This document shows positions 47,036 through 59,128 of a DNA stretch of 64,000 bases, in pieces. The stretch comes from Populus alba (taxonomy: Eukaryota; Streptophyta; Magnoliopsida; Malpighiales; Salicaceae): the NCBI RefSeq assembly GCF_005239225.2, contig NC_133301.1, positions 4,985,157 to 5,049,156 of the forward strand. Reading direction: 5' to 3'. The notes below the pieces were generated by a model. It did not search any database. It was not told where the DNA came from and was given only the letters and a program-made list of their open reading frames with translations. A program made the position numbers and the translations under genes. The stretch's first letter is position 1. The number at the start of each line of letters is the position of its first letter.

Positions 47036-47039
<4 letters not shown>

Positions 47040-48136
47040 TTTTAGTTCAAATCATTCTAGTTTTCGTGAATATTATGTTTTTCTAATTGTTGTTACTTTT
47101 TATTCAATGAATTGTGCTACTAATAAAAAATATATTCTATTGTAAAAAAAAAAAGGATTAAAAAAGATAGTTTTGATGAAAAATACTTTTTTTTTCATGA
47201 TTCTTTTTCCTTTATATTCTTACAAATATTTAATTTTTATTATTATATAATTAAATAAAAAATAAATTATAAAAATTTCCCGCGATGGCATGCATGCGAG
47301 TACACTGGTCATGATCTAATACCCAAAAAAACCCCTTATACCCGACACAAAACCAATGTAGCTTTGACCATGGGAAAAATGATAAAAAAGAAAATAATAA
47401 AACCATTTCCCTTGTGTCATGTGGTGTTGTTTTTTAGCTAGGGTTTGGTTAGAGTTGATCTCTATAGTTGGCTAGCTAGCTATCCTGGTAGTGGCAGGTC
47501 TATAAATTACTAGATAAACTATTTTGGATGTTATTTTATGAAGTACCATTTAATTTCTATTTTGTTTTTATATAAAATTATAATATATATTTTTATAATA
47601 TTTAGAGCACCTTAATAATATTATTTTTTAAAAATTTTATTCATTAAACTTGATTGAATCCATAACCTAACTCGCAAGTTAACTTGAATTAATTTGAATT
47701 GATTCAAAATAACATATAAAATTAAAATATATTGTTTTAAAAAATATTTTTTAAGTCAAACCAAGTTTTGAACATGTTTTATTTAAATTTATCAAGGTAA
47801 TAAAATCATATTAAGTTAGCTTTCATTGTATTTAATTTGAATCTTGGGTTAAGCATGTAACTAGCTCGAACGTGTCCAAGTTAACTCACCAGGTTGATTT
47901 GGATATAATAATACTGTCAAAAATTTTCATGTAATATAATACACTGATGATACATTATCTTATATTTTTAATACTTTTCATGTTAAGGATGAATTATACT
48001 AATAAATCATTTTATTTTAATAAAATTTAAATTATTTTTTTAAATAAAAATAAATTACCATATAATTAAATAAAAAAATCATAACATATTCGTCTCAATC
48101 TCATTTATCTCTTAGATTCATAACTTTAATTTTTAG
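47040..48136. other. AT-rich non-coding
   Basis: No gene seen. Confidence 0.4.
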
Positions 48137-48145
48137 TTATTATCA

Positions 48146-49118
48146 CAGTTATTAAACCCGGCCCGGCCCGGCCCGGCAGGTCTAGGTGGCTGGACTGGTC
48201 TAGGTTTAATAAAAGACCGGTGTGGCAACAGCCTGGTCAAACCCAGGCGACCGGGACCCGGGCAACTTGGCGACCCAACACCCGGATGAGACCCTTATTA
48301 TTTTTTATTATATTATTATTAAGAAATGTGAGATTTGAAATTATTAGTATATATACTCTATGTTTCCTAAGAAAAAAGTTATGTTTTTTTCAATATGAAA
48401 TAAAAAAACCTTTTGGTTTAAATACTTCAATTTAAAAGGATAATATAGTATTTTTTTCAATGTGGGATTTAAAGCACTTTCATATATATACTATGTGTTC
48501 CTATGAAAAAAGTTATGTTTTTTCAATGTAGAATTTGAAACCCATTAGTATATATATACTTTATGTTTCCAATAAAAAAATCATGTTTTTTCAATGTGGG
48601 ATAAAAAACTTTTTAGTTTAAATACTTCAACTTAAAAGGATAACATAATGTTTTTTCAATATGAAATTTAAAGTCCTTTTATATATATACTCTATGTTTC
48701 CATGAAAAAAGTTATGTTTTTTCAGTGTAGGATTTGAAATCTATTAGCATATATACTCTATGTTTTCCCAAGAAAAAAATATGTTTTTTCAATGTAGGAT
48801 AAAAAAACCTTTTAGTTTAAATACTTTAACTTAAAAAGATAACATAGTATCTTTTCCAATGTGGGATTTTTTGAAAAATATATATAGTTATGTTTTTTTT
48901 TAATGTAGGATAAAAAAAATTTTGAAATATTTTTTTAAACTTCATTATTTATAATATGTATGATCCATATTTACATGGATTTTTTCATAAGAAATATTAA
49001 AAGTTTAAATTTTTTTTTATTTTTCTGGGTTGACCAGAGTTGACCTGGGCTTGACCCATGAAACCCGGGACCCGGTCCCTTGGCCGAATCAACCCCGGGC
49101 CGGGTTTAATAACTATGG
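48146..49118. mobile_element. Mutator-like non-autonomous element with internal tandem repeats
   Basis: 973 bp. Terminal inverted repeat: left AGTTATTAAACCCGGCCCGG, right CCGGGCCGGGTTTAATAACT. The flanks TTATTATCA (48137-48145) and TTATTATTA (49119-49127) form a 9-bp duplication with one mismatch; 9 bp is the Mutator length. The interior repeats a block of about 202 bp (TATATACTCTATGTTTCC...AAAAAGTTATG at 48341, 48543 and 48744), each with a half-unit copy. The local AT richness makes the duplication less certain. Confidence 0.65.
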
Positions 49119-49319
49119 TTATTATTAATAATATTTTTTTAATATTTATTGGGAATAAAAATAAAACATTAAATTTTAAGTTAATAGTTAAGAACTCTTT
49201 TTATAAAAAAAACACGTGTACAATGGTACATATATGTTTTTTATTAAAAAAGGTTTTTAATCCAACCAAAAATGGAATACGTTGAACTCTAGAGTAAAAA
49301 CTAAAAAGCTCACAGGAGG

Positions 49320-49693
49320 GGTCCTCTTTAGAGTTTAGAGAGAGACATATACATCCCTCTCACTTCTCAGGTTCTACTGACGGACTCTTCACCCTTTTAT
49401 AAAATCCAATTAATTGATCCATTTCATTCCCGATTCAAATCCAATTCTTCACTGCCCCCTCTCTCTCTATCACTCCGTGCCTCCGAGAGAGACACAGAAA
49501 GAGAAAGAGGTCAAATATTTTTCTCCAACTTTCCCTCATTTCTACTAAAAACCTCTCTCTCCCTACTCTCTCTGTTTCTTCTCTCGATCTCCATTTTTCT
49601 TTGCCTCGCTCTCTCTCTGCAAATTCCAACTTTCTTTCTCTGAAAAGAACACGAAACTTGGCTTCTTGATTAGGCAGGAGTGTTTTAGTATCG
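49320..49693 (+). promoter_or_regulatory. CT-rich leader of the Alfin-like gene
   Basis: Rich in CTCTCT runs (49345-49370, 49458-49480, 49555-49620), typical of plant core promoters and 5' leaders. No clear TATA box. The transcription start is probably inside this stretch. Confidence 0.5.
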
Positions 49694-50214
49694 ATGGACG
49701 GCGGAGCATCGTATAATCCTCGCACGGTAGAGGAAGTTTTCAGGGATTTCAAAGGTCGAAGAGCTGGCATGATTAAAGCTCTTACTACTGGTACTTCTTT
49801 TTGTTTCTTTTAATTTTTTGAGCTGTTTTTTTTTATATAAAAAAATCAGATATGAAATTTCTTGGAGAATTATTTAACTTGGTTTCATTTTTATGGTTTG
49901 TTGCAGATGTTGAAGAGTTTTACCAGCAGTGTGATCCTGGTTAGTGTTTTTTTATTTAATTTTATTTTTTAATAAAAGATTATGGAGAATTGTTTTGTTT
50001 ATATTCTCATGTTTTGTTTTGTTTGCTTTCTGGGAAATTTGCGGGAAAAAAAACAGAAGTAGGGTTTTGGATGTGCTAATTTCTAGATTTTTTTTACAGT
50101 GGCTTACATAGTAATTTTACTCAGTTAAAGTAAATGTTTAAGTTTTTATATTTTTTTTTCCTTAAATGAACACATTCCCTTAACTGAATGTTTTTTTGAT
50201 AATTAATGGGACTT

Positions 50215-50258
<44 letters not shown>

Positions 50259-53200
50259 GCATGTTATTTTTGCGTTTAAATTATTTTGGTTTAAGTTTTT
50301 GTTCCCCTTCTGAACTGCATTGATTTATTATCATGTAAAAAATTTCGCTATATATCGACTCCATTTTGTTGCTTTACTTTTATTTCAACTTTGAGAATTT
50401 AATGCGAAATATTTCCTTAACTCAAGTTTTTTGAGTAATTGGACGTCATGTATTTATTTTTTAGTTGAATTTTTCCTGTTATTTTTGCGTTTAAATTATT
50501 TTGGCTAAAATGTTTCTGCATTTTGAACTGCATTGATTTAACTATCCTATAAATATTTTTTGGTTAAGTGTATTTCAACTTTGCAAATGTCATAAAATAT
50601 ATTTCGGTAATATCTTGAGTAAAGGAAGCACATAAAAGGTAGCTTTGTTGATCATGTTTGGTGTTTGCATTGTGTCTGTTAGGAATGACAGACACTTGTA
50701 TTCACGCATAAACTTTATGTTTGCATATGCATTTTGACAATTTTAGTGGAAATGAAAGTTGACATTGAAATGCATACTTGCAGCTAGCTGTAAACGGTAC
50801 ACATATTTGCTATGATTGTTGGTTTTTTATTCTGTTGACAGTTTTTTGAGGTTTTACTCTGTCTATCACTAGGAAGTGCAAATGGTTTTATTACAATAAG
50901 AAAGGAATTGGGAATATCAGTGGTTTTTGGTAACCTCTTTAATTAGTTTGGATTTATTGAATCACTATCATCACATTCCATAAAGGGCATGATCTGAGTG
51001 AGGTAAACGTATAAACGTGTCACTAAGGTTTTAAATTATTTCAAAAATATTTGTGTTCCTGAACTTTAATGGGCATACACTGTCTCAGTGAAGTATTGTT
51101 GATTTTACATATCAAAACAATCACTAATGGGAAAAATAGAAGTTAATGCAAAACTAGTGTATAAAAAATGTATCATAATTGTAAACTAGAGTTGTGGCAC
51201 CAATTTGTGTGGAGAAACTCATCTTTTGTAGTCATTTAAGTCTCTTTAATGAGAAGGTGGTTAACATTTACACTTAGATGCAGTCATTTTTCCAAGCAAA
51301 TGGGTGATGGAAAGAGATGTTTTCTGGATAAGCTGCACAAATGTTGGCCTGACAGCTTCTGGTATCGTTAAGTAAAACCAGAGATAAGACAATCTTGCCA
51401 ACTTACCTCTTCTGTCTAAGAATTCCATCTGCTGATTAGGCTTAATTGCTAGGAAGAGAATATATCAAATGTTTTTAATTTAGTGGATGATCACAAATTC
51501 TAGATTGAGCATTATAATGGTCACCTGTGCATTTATTTAATGTGGATATATACATGAATACAGTGGTGAAGAAATAAGCACAGCTTTGTTTACCGCACCT
51601 AAAAGCTTCAAATGTCAACATATAATTGGGTGGACATAAATAGAATGTCTGTTTATATGCATGGAATTGTTGACAGATGAATATAATATTTGATGGTTTT
51701 CGTTCATTTATGCTTTGGTGGGCAGATGAATTGATTGCTTTGATTGGAATCTTTTGTTTTAATGTCCACGTATAACTTCACTTTTTATTCTGCTATCTTT
51801 CTTTGTTAATTGTGTTTAATCATTGGTTGGCCCTTTTACATGCATTTAACTTTGTTCTTTTTTCTATCCATCATAAAAAAAAGACCGTCTTTATTGTTTT
51901 AAACATGTTCATCTTTTATAGGCTATCAAGCCCATTTGTTTTGCCTAAAACCATTTTTTTTTTAAAAAAAATACTCGACTGTTTTTACATGACATTTGGA
52001 AGTATTGCTTTTAGCTTTGATAAGATTTATGTGAACTTCTTGATTGCAGAGAAGGAGAATCTTTGCCTTTATGGATTTCCTAGTGAGCAGTGGGAGGTTA
52101 ATTTACCTGCTGAAGAGGTGCCTCCAGAGCTTCCAGAACCTGCTTTAGGCATCAACTTTGCCAGAGATGGGATGCAAGAAAAGGACTGGTTGTCTCTGGT
52201 TGCTGTTCACAGTGATGCATGGTTACTTTCTGTGGCCTTCTATTTTGGGTCTAGGTTTGGATTTGACAAAGCTGATAGGTATATTACCCTTGAACAACTT
52301 GTGGTACAATTGTAGTGCAACTTCTTTGTGTGTAGCTTAGAATCTCACTTTTAGTGGTGACCAGTCCCAAGCTGGATTCACGCTGTGCTTAAAAGTTGAT
52401 TTATCAATTAGCTTGAAGATATTTCTCATCCCTTCAAATAAGAATTCCTGTTTATTTTTTTTATATCATGGAGATTTTTATTTTTAAATCATGAAGAATT
52501 TCTACTATCTTTATTTTGATCAATGGTTTGCTCTTTGTACCACTACAGTGTGGACCCATTTAGTGTCGGCAGGCCAACATCATTGCTTTTGACTCTTAAT
52601 TATATTCTGTTATGGATATTTTAGCAATGTCTTTTTTGGTGTAGAATCAGGTTTGTTGCAAATTGTATGAATATGAGAAATTAAATCTTCTGTGCAAATA
52701 TTTCATGAAATTCCTTAGGAGTCGCATGTTAACAAGCAACCACATGTGATTTGGTGGAAACTCATCCTCCATTTATGATATGGCCAAGATATTTGTGTAT
52801 TTACTGCTTGTAAGTGATGCAAATTATTTTATTTTGTATCACTTGAATGAAATTTAAGTTTAAAAAATTCTACGCTTAATGTTGTCTAGGTTGAAGGTTA
52901 ATGAAGGTGGTAGCTTTATATACTACTCTTGGCTCCAAGAAGCAAGTTCAAGTCTTGCTTCTGTTGGTGTTCTCTGAAGTTTCCTAACAATGTCTCAAAC
53001 TATATTCTGTTGGTAGCTTTGTGAATAGAATTCTTTGAATTAAGTTTTTTTGCTCCTTTCTTCAATATCATGCTTTTGGTCTATGATGCAGAAAACGCCT
53101 TTTCAGCATGATAAATGATCTTCCAACAATATTTGAGGTGGTGACGGGAACGGCCAAGAAACTAGTAAAAGAGAAGTCATCAGTTTCGAATCACAGCAGT

Positions 53201-53795
53201 AATAAAACTAAATCAAACTCGAAGGTATCAGGGATTAGAGACTGCAACTTAATTTGGTCCATTATATCTGTGATATTAAGAAACCATAGTTATCTGTCTT
53301 GAATGATTTGATGCCAAATATTCATTATTTGCTCCTTAAATATGCCCTAGGCTTGTTTAATTGATGTAGCAGCAGTCGTATTACTGGTATGACAATATTG
53401 AGCTACCATGTTTAACATTCCACTATAAGAAGACATGAAATGGAAATTCTCTTTTATTGGTTTGTATTTTTTTAGGCTTCAGAACAATAATATTGACACT
53501 TTATCTTGTTTTGATTGGGCAGCAGCGAGGTTCTGAATCCCAGGGCAAATATTCAAAGGCAATGCAAGCAAAAGATGAAGACGACGAGGGCTTGGATGAA
53601 GAAGATGAAGAAGATCATGGAGAGACTCTATGCGGTGCTTGTGGAGAAAACTATGCCTCCGATGAGTTCTGGATTTGCTGCGACATCTGCGAGAAGTGGT
53701 TCCATGGAAAATGTGTAAAGATCACCCCAGCTAGGGCTGAGCATATCAAGCAGTACAAATGCCCATCTTGCAGCAACAAGAGAGCACGGCCTTGA
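49694..53795 (+). CDS. Alfin-like PHD-finger protein (5 exons)
   Basis: Exons: 49694-49790, 49907-49939, 52050-52278, 53092-53224, 53523-53795; all introns GT-AG; total 254 residues. Start [20 protein letters not shown]. Residues about 10-140 form the Alfin N-terminal domain ([71 protein letters not shown]). A Ser/Lys/Asn linker and an acidic stretch ([14 protein letters not shown]) come next. The C-terminal PHD finger (201-247) has zinc ligands C201, C204, C217, C220, H225, C228, C244 and C247, with the aromatic [11 protein letters not shown] segment used by this family to bind H3K4me3. These are nuclear chromatin readers linked to development and stress responses. Length, exon phases and domains fit the family, so it looks functional. 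Intron 2 is 2.1 kb and holds a 35-base T run. The exon 5 acceptor is CAGCAG (see findings). Confidence 0.95.
50217..50251. repeat. T homopolymer in Alfin-like intron 2
   Basis: 35 consecutive T. Length is likely to vary between alleles and assemblies. Confidence 0.9.
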
Positions 53796-55640
53796 TGATT
53801 ACCGGGTTGCTTGCTCTGTGTAATATGGCTTGTGGGACTGCTAACTGTTTGGTAGGTCAGGTTTGTTCGTAGTCATGTGTCTTTGATCTAGGAAAAACTA
53901 ATCGGATGCTATGTGTAGGTTGCAAAATGTGCTGTTTATTTGATCATAAATTAGGATATTTGTATACTTTCAGCTTGGGAACCATTTTCCCATGATTGGG
54001 ATAAGTGCTTGTTTTATTTCTGTGACATGATGTTCATATGCAATCTGTCCAGTTCTCTGAAGACTGTTTGCCCTGTCCCATCTCACCTTTCAACTTTAGT
54101 TTTTGCTTTTCACGAGTGCTTGAAACTTGAAAAAATGTAAACATGCTCGAAACTTGGGATTGTCTGGAATGTTTTCCTTTCATCTGACACTACTTGCTGA
54201 AGGGCCGAAGGGGCTCCCCTTCTGCAGAAAACTCGCCAGCGCCTGTCATTTGCATGAGTGGCTTATTTTGTGTTGCCATATCCATACGCGACGTGCTGTT
54301 TCTAATTATTATTTTAAAGAGGGTTTCGAGTCGTAGCGAGTTACTGGAAGATGAAACACCTAACTGCTTGAAAAGATTGAAAAATATTCCATCCCAATGT
54401 TGTTAAAAATACAAATTGAATCATAAATTCATATGATTTTAAGACCGATTTTACAAGTTTAAATGGAATATATGTACTGTACCATACAACATAAACCCTA
54501 GCCTCTCTTTCTCTGACAAAAAACCATTATAAAAAGCTCATAGTAAAAAGCACTCCTTTATGGAAGCGTCAAGAAGGAACTTTGGACAAAACTTAAAGCA
54601 GCATCTACATATGGGTTCCGTTTGAATGCTTCTGCGTTTCAAGGGACTGCACAGAAATGATTTCTTCACATGCTTGATGAAGCTTCCTGTGACGAGGGGA
54701 AGTCTAACTGCTGATGGTTTTGAGATAACGAATATTTCAAACCTTAAAAAGTTTTGACGAGTGAATCTTGTTGTATGGTAATGCTGTTCATAATTTCCTG
54801 TATCTTTTGTGTTCTTCCCAAAAACATTTACTTTGAAGCATTTCTTTGAGTATCTCTGCATTATGAATGGAGTTGTTCCAGTGAAGAACGTTGCTAGTGC
54901 AAATGTTGGGTTGAAGGCGATATGTGCTTTTGAGCATCTCTGCAACATGAATGGAGTTATTCGAGCTGGTTTTGCACTATCTAAAATGTAGAGAATAAAC
55001 ATAAACCTTTGAATTGATCGTCTAAAATCAAATCAGGATCATCTGATAATGTTTTTGAATTGATCACAGAGTTGATTGGAACTGATTCTTCAGCTGTTAA
55101 TTTAAAATTTTAAAGAATTTCCTTATGATTTTAGTATTTACTTTTACGATCTGAATCTATATTTTACCTTTTATTCTGTCATAAATACGTTATCGACAAC
55201 TTTGCACTGGGATTCGGGAAGCTTCAAGTCGTCTTCAATTTTGCTTCGAACGCAGGTGCCCTGGCTTGAAGGCGATATGTGCTTTTGATACGGGATCAGT
55301 CTTGTTGCAAAATCAGAAGGACCAAATCGCCTAGCTTGAGCAATCAAGGGTACACACGTGCGTTAATATTCTAGTAACTTATCATAGATGCATTTTGACT
55401 TCTCTCTACTATGCACATACAAATTTTTATTCTGTGGTCGTACAAGCTTTATTTTTATTCAAACATTTTATTTAGACATAAATTATATTAATAGGTTCTA
55501 ACCTGTAAGGCTCGCAAAAGAAAAAGGCTTTCAAGTGGGTATTGATGAGAAGCTAGATCGAAGGTAGAAAAAAAAAATCTACAATCATCACTATAAAAAG
55601 CCCCAAGTGAAATAATAAAAGTAGGAGGAGACTATTTTTA
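53796..55640. other. 3' UTR of the Alfin-like gene, then intergenic
   Basis: The 3' UTR probably reaches about 54000-54100. A 154-codon ORF on the - strand (54538-55002) has no domain. On the + strand, GAGTATCTCTGCATTATGAATGGAGTT-like sequence occurs at 54848 and again at 54932, and TTGAAGGCGATATGTGCTTT occurs at about 54913 and 55266. This indicates local duplication rather than a gene. Confidence 0.4.
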
Positions 55641-55647
55641 TTTAAGG

Positions 55648-56295
55648 TATATTTAAGAGTGTGATTGTAGTTTCTTTTTAAATTGATTTTTACTTGAAAA
55701 TGTATTAAAATAATATATATTTTTTATTTTTTAAAAATTATTTTAGACATTAGAATATCAAAATGATCTAAAAACACTAAAAAAATATTAATTTGAAGTA
55801 AAGGAAAAAAATAAAAAATAAATTTTTTTTAAAAGTATTTTTGAAATACAAAAATAAATAGGATTGGAGATTCTCAACCATGATTTCTTCAATCTTAAGC
55901 TTAAACCAAGAGAAAGGGTTGTAAAGAAAGAATGATTTCCAAAAACAAAGTAATGAAAATGAGAGGGAGGGAGAGTGGGGAACATATTTTTAAGAAAGGA
56001 AAAGCATTAAAAAACAAAAGATTTTGTTTTTTCATCAGGAGAGAGGATAAAATTTTCTAATCTAGATGAAAGATGGGTTGTTTATTTTTGTGTTTCAAAA
56101 AATATTTTTGAAAAAGTTAAAAATTTTATTTTATTTTTTTCTTTGCTTCAAATTAATATTTTTTTTGGTGTTTTTAGATCATTTTGATATGTTGATGTCC
56201 AAAATAAATTTTTTAAAATAAAAATAAAATATTATCTCGATGCATTTCTAAGAAAAAAGTACTTTGAAAAGCAACCGCTATCACACTTCCAAACA
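55648..56295. mobile_element. Palindromic MITE with an insertion in its middle
   Basis: The left half (55648-55800: AGTGTGATTGTAG, TTTTTAAAAATTATTTTAGACATTAG, AAAATGATCTAAAAACACT) and right half (56100-56295: AGTGTTTTTAGATCATTTTGATATG-like, CAACCGCTATCACACTTCCAAACA) are inverted copies of the small MITE type seen at 58107. About 290 bp of unrelated sequence lies between them. Confidence 0.5.
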
Positions 56296-56299
56296 TTCT

Positions 56300-56732
56300 C
56301 TATTATAGGGGTGGCTGCTTTTAGGGTTAGAAGCAAATTTAGCTTTTATACCCGTTTTTTTTTTAAAGTAAATCATGTGTTTATTGAATTGTTCTGGTTT
56401 GATTTAATCGATTTCAGGTTTTTGAAACCAAAATAGAACTGAATCAAATTTTTTGATTTTTTAATAAGTTTTTTTTGGCTTTTTTCTCATATTTGTTTTT
56501 TCAATTTGGTTTTTTTGGTTATTATTTTATGGTTATTAATTAGTATTTATATTTAGGGTTAGTGATTAATGTTAGTGTTTAGGGTTTGTTTCAAAACATA
56601 GGGTTATGGTTTAGATTTAAAGTATTATTTAGAGTTTGTATTTAAAATAAGTTTCGAGTTAGAGTTAAGTTAGTATGCAATTTGATATTTTTAGTCCAAT
56701 TTACTATTTCCAATTATGTCTTTATTCAAATA
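56300..56732. other. AT-rich non-coding
   Basis: TTAGGGTT-like phrases recur (GGTTAGTGATTAATG, TTTAGGGTTTG), but there is no telomere repeat array and no gene. Confidence 0.4.
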
Positions 56733-56740
56733 GATATTAC

Positions 56741-57654
56741 TAGGGGTGTTCAAAAAAACCGACCAACCGATTAAACCGAAAAAATTAACCGAAAAAACCG
56801 AACCGATAAAAAAAACCGAACAAACCGATTAAAAAATAAAAAAACCCACCCGGTCCGGTTCGGTTCTGGTTTAAAATAGCTTAAACCGATTAAACCGACC
56901 CAAACCGAACCGGTTTAAAAAAAGTATAAAAAACAACCCCTAACCCTAAATCACTTTTCTCCTTTTCAGTTTCAGCCGTCTCCTCACCCCCCCTCCTTTC
57001 CCAGCCTTCACTTAGCTTCCATTTTCCTTTCTCCCTTCTCAACCACCCCACCCCACCCCCCTCACCTTCTTCTTCCTGGATATCTAGAACAATCCTGTTT
57101 TTCTATTACCATAGAACTGCTTTGATAGGATTGGAGACCAACCCACCAAGCTTTAAGAAATAGATCTAAGAAATAGATCCAGGCAACTAGAGCTCACATT
57201 CATAACAGTTGACCCTACACGAGGAAGGTTTTGTCAATAGATTTTATTACACTCTCCAGAGCTACCCTGTCTCATGATTCAAAGTTTCAAACTCCTTCTC
57301 TTGGTGTCAACATTCTTTGCTTGCCACTGCCTTCCCTACCTTGTCTCGGCATCATATCGTAGTCACCCACAAAAACTCCAATACCTAACATCTAACACAT
57401 CTATCTTCTTCTCTTTATCTCTCTCAAAGCAGTTCTCAAGGGGAAGCGAGTGAACAATGGTTATCGCTGTTACCAGAAAACAATCCGGTTTTTCTGGGTT
57501 TTTTTGCTAAAAAACCGACCCGAACCGAACAAAACCGGTTCGGTTTGAACCGGTTCTCGGTTCGGTCCGGGTTGTTAATATAAAGAATATTATTTTTCGG
57601 TTTGCTTGTAATTTTAGGTGAAAACCGGACCGAACCGGACCGTGAACACTCCTA
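56741..57654. mobile_element. hAT-type non-autonomous element with perfect 8-bp duplication
   Basis: 914 bp. Ends: left TAGGGGTGTTCA, right TGAACACTCCTA (11 of 12 inverted). GATATTAC directly flanks both sides (56733-56740 and 57655-57662), an exact 8-bp duplication as in hAT. The subterminal parts are dense in CCGAACCGG-type motifs on both sides (56760-56910 and 57515-57645), forming long inverted arms. The middle (56940-57460) is pyrimidine-rich without an ORF. Confidence 0.85.
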
Positions 57655-57777
57655 GATATTACCTGTACTATTTTGCCAAAGTTTTTAGCCGATTAGGGAG
57701 TTATTTTTCGTTTAACAATAATATTATGAGACATTAGCTGGGCTCTAATTAGTATGATAAAAAATAATAATAAATGT

Positions 57778-57956
57778 ACTTGTGGTCTTGACCTAGCAGT
57801 GGAAGGGACTTGTTCCCTTTCACTACATCTGGGTTCAAATTTTATTATGCATGCTTGTCATCTCGCGGTGCTTTACATGTTTATTGAGTTTGCAGGATGT
57901 TCAGTGAACTGTGAGATTAATAATGATACATTCAAGCTGGTCCGGATACCCATATA

Positions 57957-57986
<30 letters not shown>
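57778..57986 (+). mobile_element. tRNA-derived SINE
   Basis: An A-box-like GACCTAGCAGTGGAAGG at about 57790 and a B-box-like GGGTTCAAATT at about 57829, spaced as in a tRNA-type RNA polymerase III promoter. The body is about 150 bp and the tail is an (AAT)n run (57957-57985). Both features are typical of plant tRNA-related SINEs. Target duplications could not be fixed, so the left edge is approximate. Confidence 0.6.
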
Positions 57987-57987
<1 letters not shown>

Positions 57988-58106
57988 GAATATGCATTGT
58001 CAAATTCCTTTCGAGAAACGAGAGGACAGAGCTATGGGATAACTTCTTTTAGCAGAAGCAATTGATGTTGCGTACCGAAACTCCTGTCAGCCACATTCAT
58101 GATCAG

Positions 58107-58289
58107 CGTGTTTGGCAGTGTGGTAGCGATTGCTTTTCAAATAGCTTTTCGTGCCGAAATACATGCCAATGATGTTTTTTCATTTTTTAAAAATCATTTT
58201 TGACATCAGCACATCAAAACGATCCAAAAAGTACAAACCGAACTCAATTTTAACAAAAAAAAAAAAAATTCAAATTTGCACCAAACGCA
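58107..58289 (+). mobile_element. MITE M1, copy 2
   Basis: CGTGTTTGGCAGTGTGGTAG to TGCACCAAACGCA. Reverse-complement partner of 36935-37120. A second AT-rich relative (58300-58500, GTGTTTAAGATTGTGTTG...ACTTTTAAAACAAATT) lies directly after it. Confidence 0.65.
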
Positions 58290-58499
58290 GGTGCAAACGG
58301 TCTCTTAATAAAGTTTAAACGGTGTTTAAGATTGTGTTGTTGTTATTTTTAAAATGTTTTTTTTTATTTAAAAATATATTAAAATATTTTTTTATTTTTA
58401 AAAAAATATTTTTAATATTAACACAATATAAAACTATAAAAAATATTAATTTAAAATAAAAAAATAATTTTTTTTTAAAAAAATACTTTTAAAACAAAT

Positions 58500-59128
58500 T
58501 TATCTTTGTCTTCACCGCAACCGGTAATCCTTGTCCCTCCTAGTGCTCCTGGGTTAGAGCCACCAACATCTGGAAGACTGTCACATCATCACCCTCATTG
58601 AGGTCTTGCCATTTTTCTTTTCTTCCTTTTCATTTTCTTTTGTTTTGCTAAGGTAACTGTGAAGTTCATAATTTGTTCTGGTTCAACAAGAAAATGGAGG
58701 ATGCCATTGTCTCTCCCTCTCCATGGATATATGGACATGAATGATTGGTTAGTGTCATCATCAGCTAAGATGTTGTTTATGTTCACCTAACAGAGAGCAC
58801 GCTAGCAGTTTCTTTATGAGACATATCTTCTCTCCCACAACCGAGACTTCAGAACTAAAGAGACAGATGATGCTGTATAATTTGGACACGAACAAGTGCC
58901 ATCTCAAATGAGTTCAGGACATAGAAGCACAGATAGGAAAGGCCTTGTTATTACTGTACTAAAGTTTACATTGATTTCCACTAAAAATAACGGGGAAGCA
59001 GGAAAACAAAAATTTACATTGATAGGCCATCTTGGGGAGCAGGCTGACAAAGAGACACGGTACAGAAATAACAAAAATTTCAAGGATTTGAAGTGGAAAA
59101 AAGTCTTTCCTCTTCCATTGCTCTCGAG
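58500..59128. other. Intergenic and 3' UTR of the carrier gene
   Basis: No gene seen. The part next to 59128 is the probable 3' UTR of the - strand carrier. The ORFs at 58595-58786 (-) and 58896-59246 (+) have no domain support; the latter overlaps the carrier end in antisense. Confidence 0.45.

Noticed and set aside
48220..48435. 71-codon ORF
   Set aside because: Lies inside the Mutator-like element and reads its GC-rich end and AT-rich interior.
51803..52049. N-terminal extension of the ORF at 51803-52315
   Set aside because: It is intron 2 of the Alfin-like gene; the coding exon starts at 52050 after TTGCAG and joins in phase to exon 2.
54538..55002. 154-codon - strand ORF as a gene
   Set aside because: No recognised domain; the opposite strand holds duplicated phrases and the frame shows no signal of selection that can be seen by eye.
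56930..56960. CCCTAACCCTAAATC as a telomere-like tract
   Set aside because: Only two imperfect units, inside a hAT element; no array.
57778..57860. A functional tRNA gene
   Set aside because: Only box-like promoter motifs are present; no cloverleaf can be built, and the AAT tail indicates a SINE.
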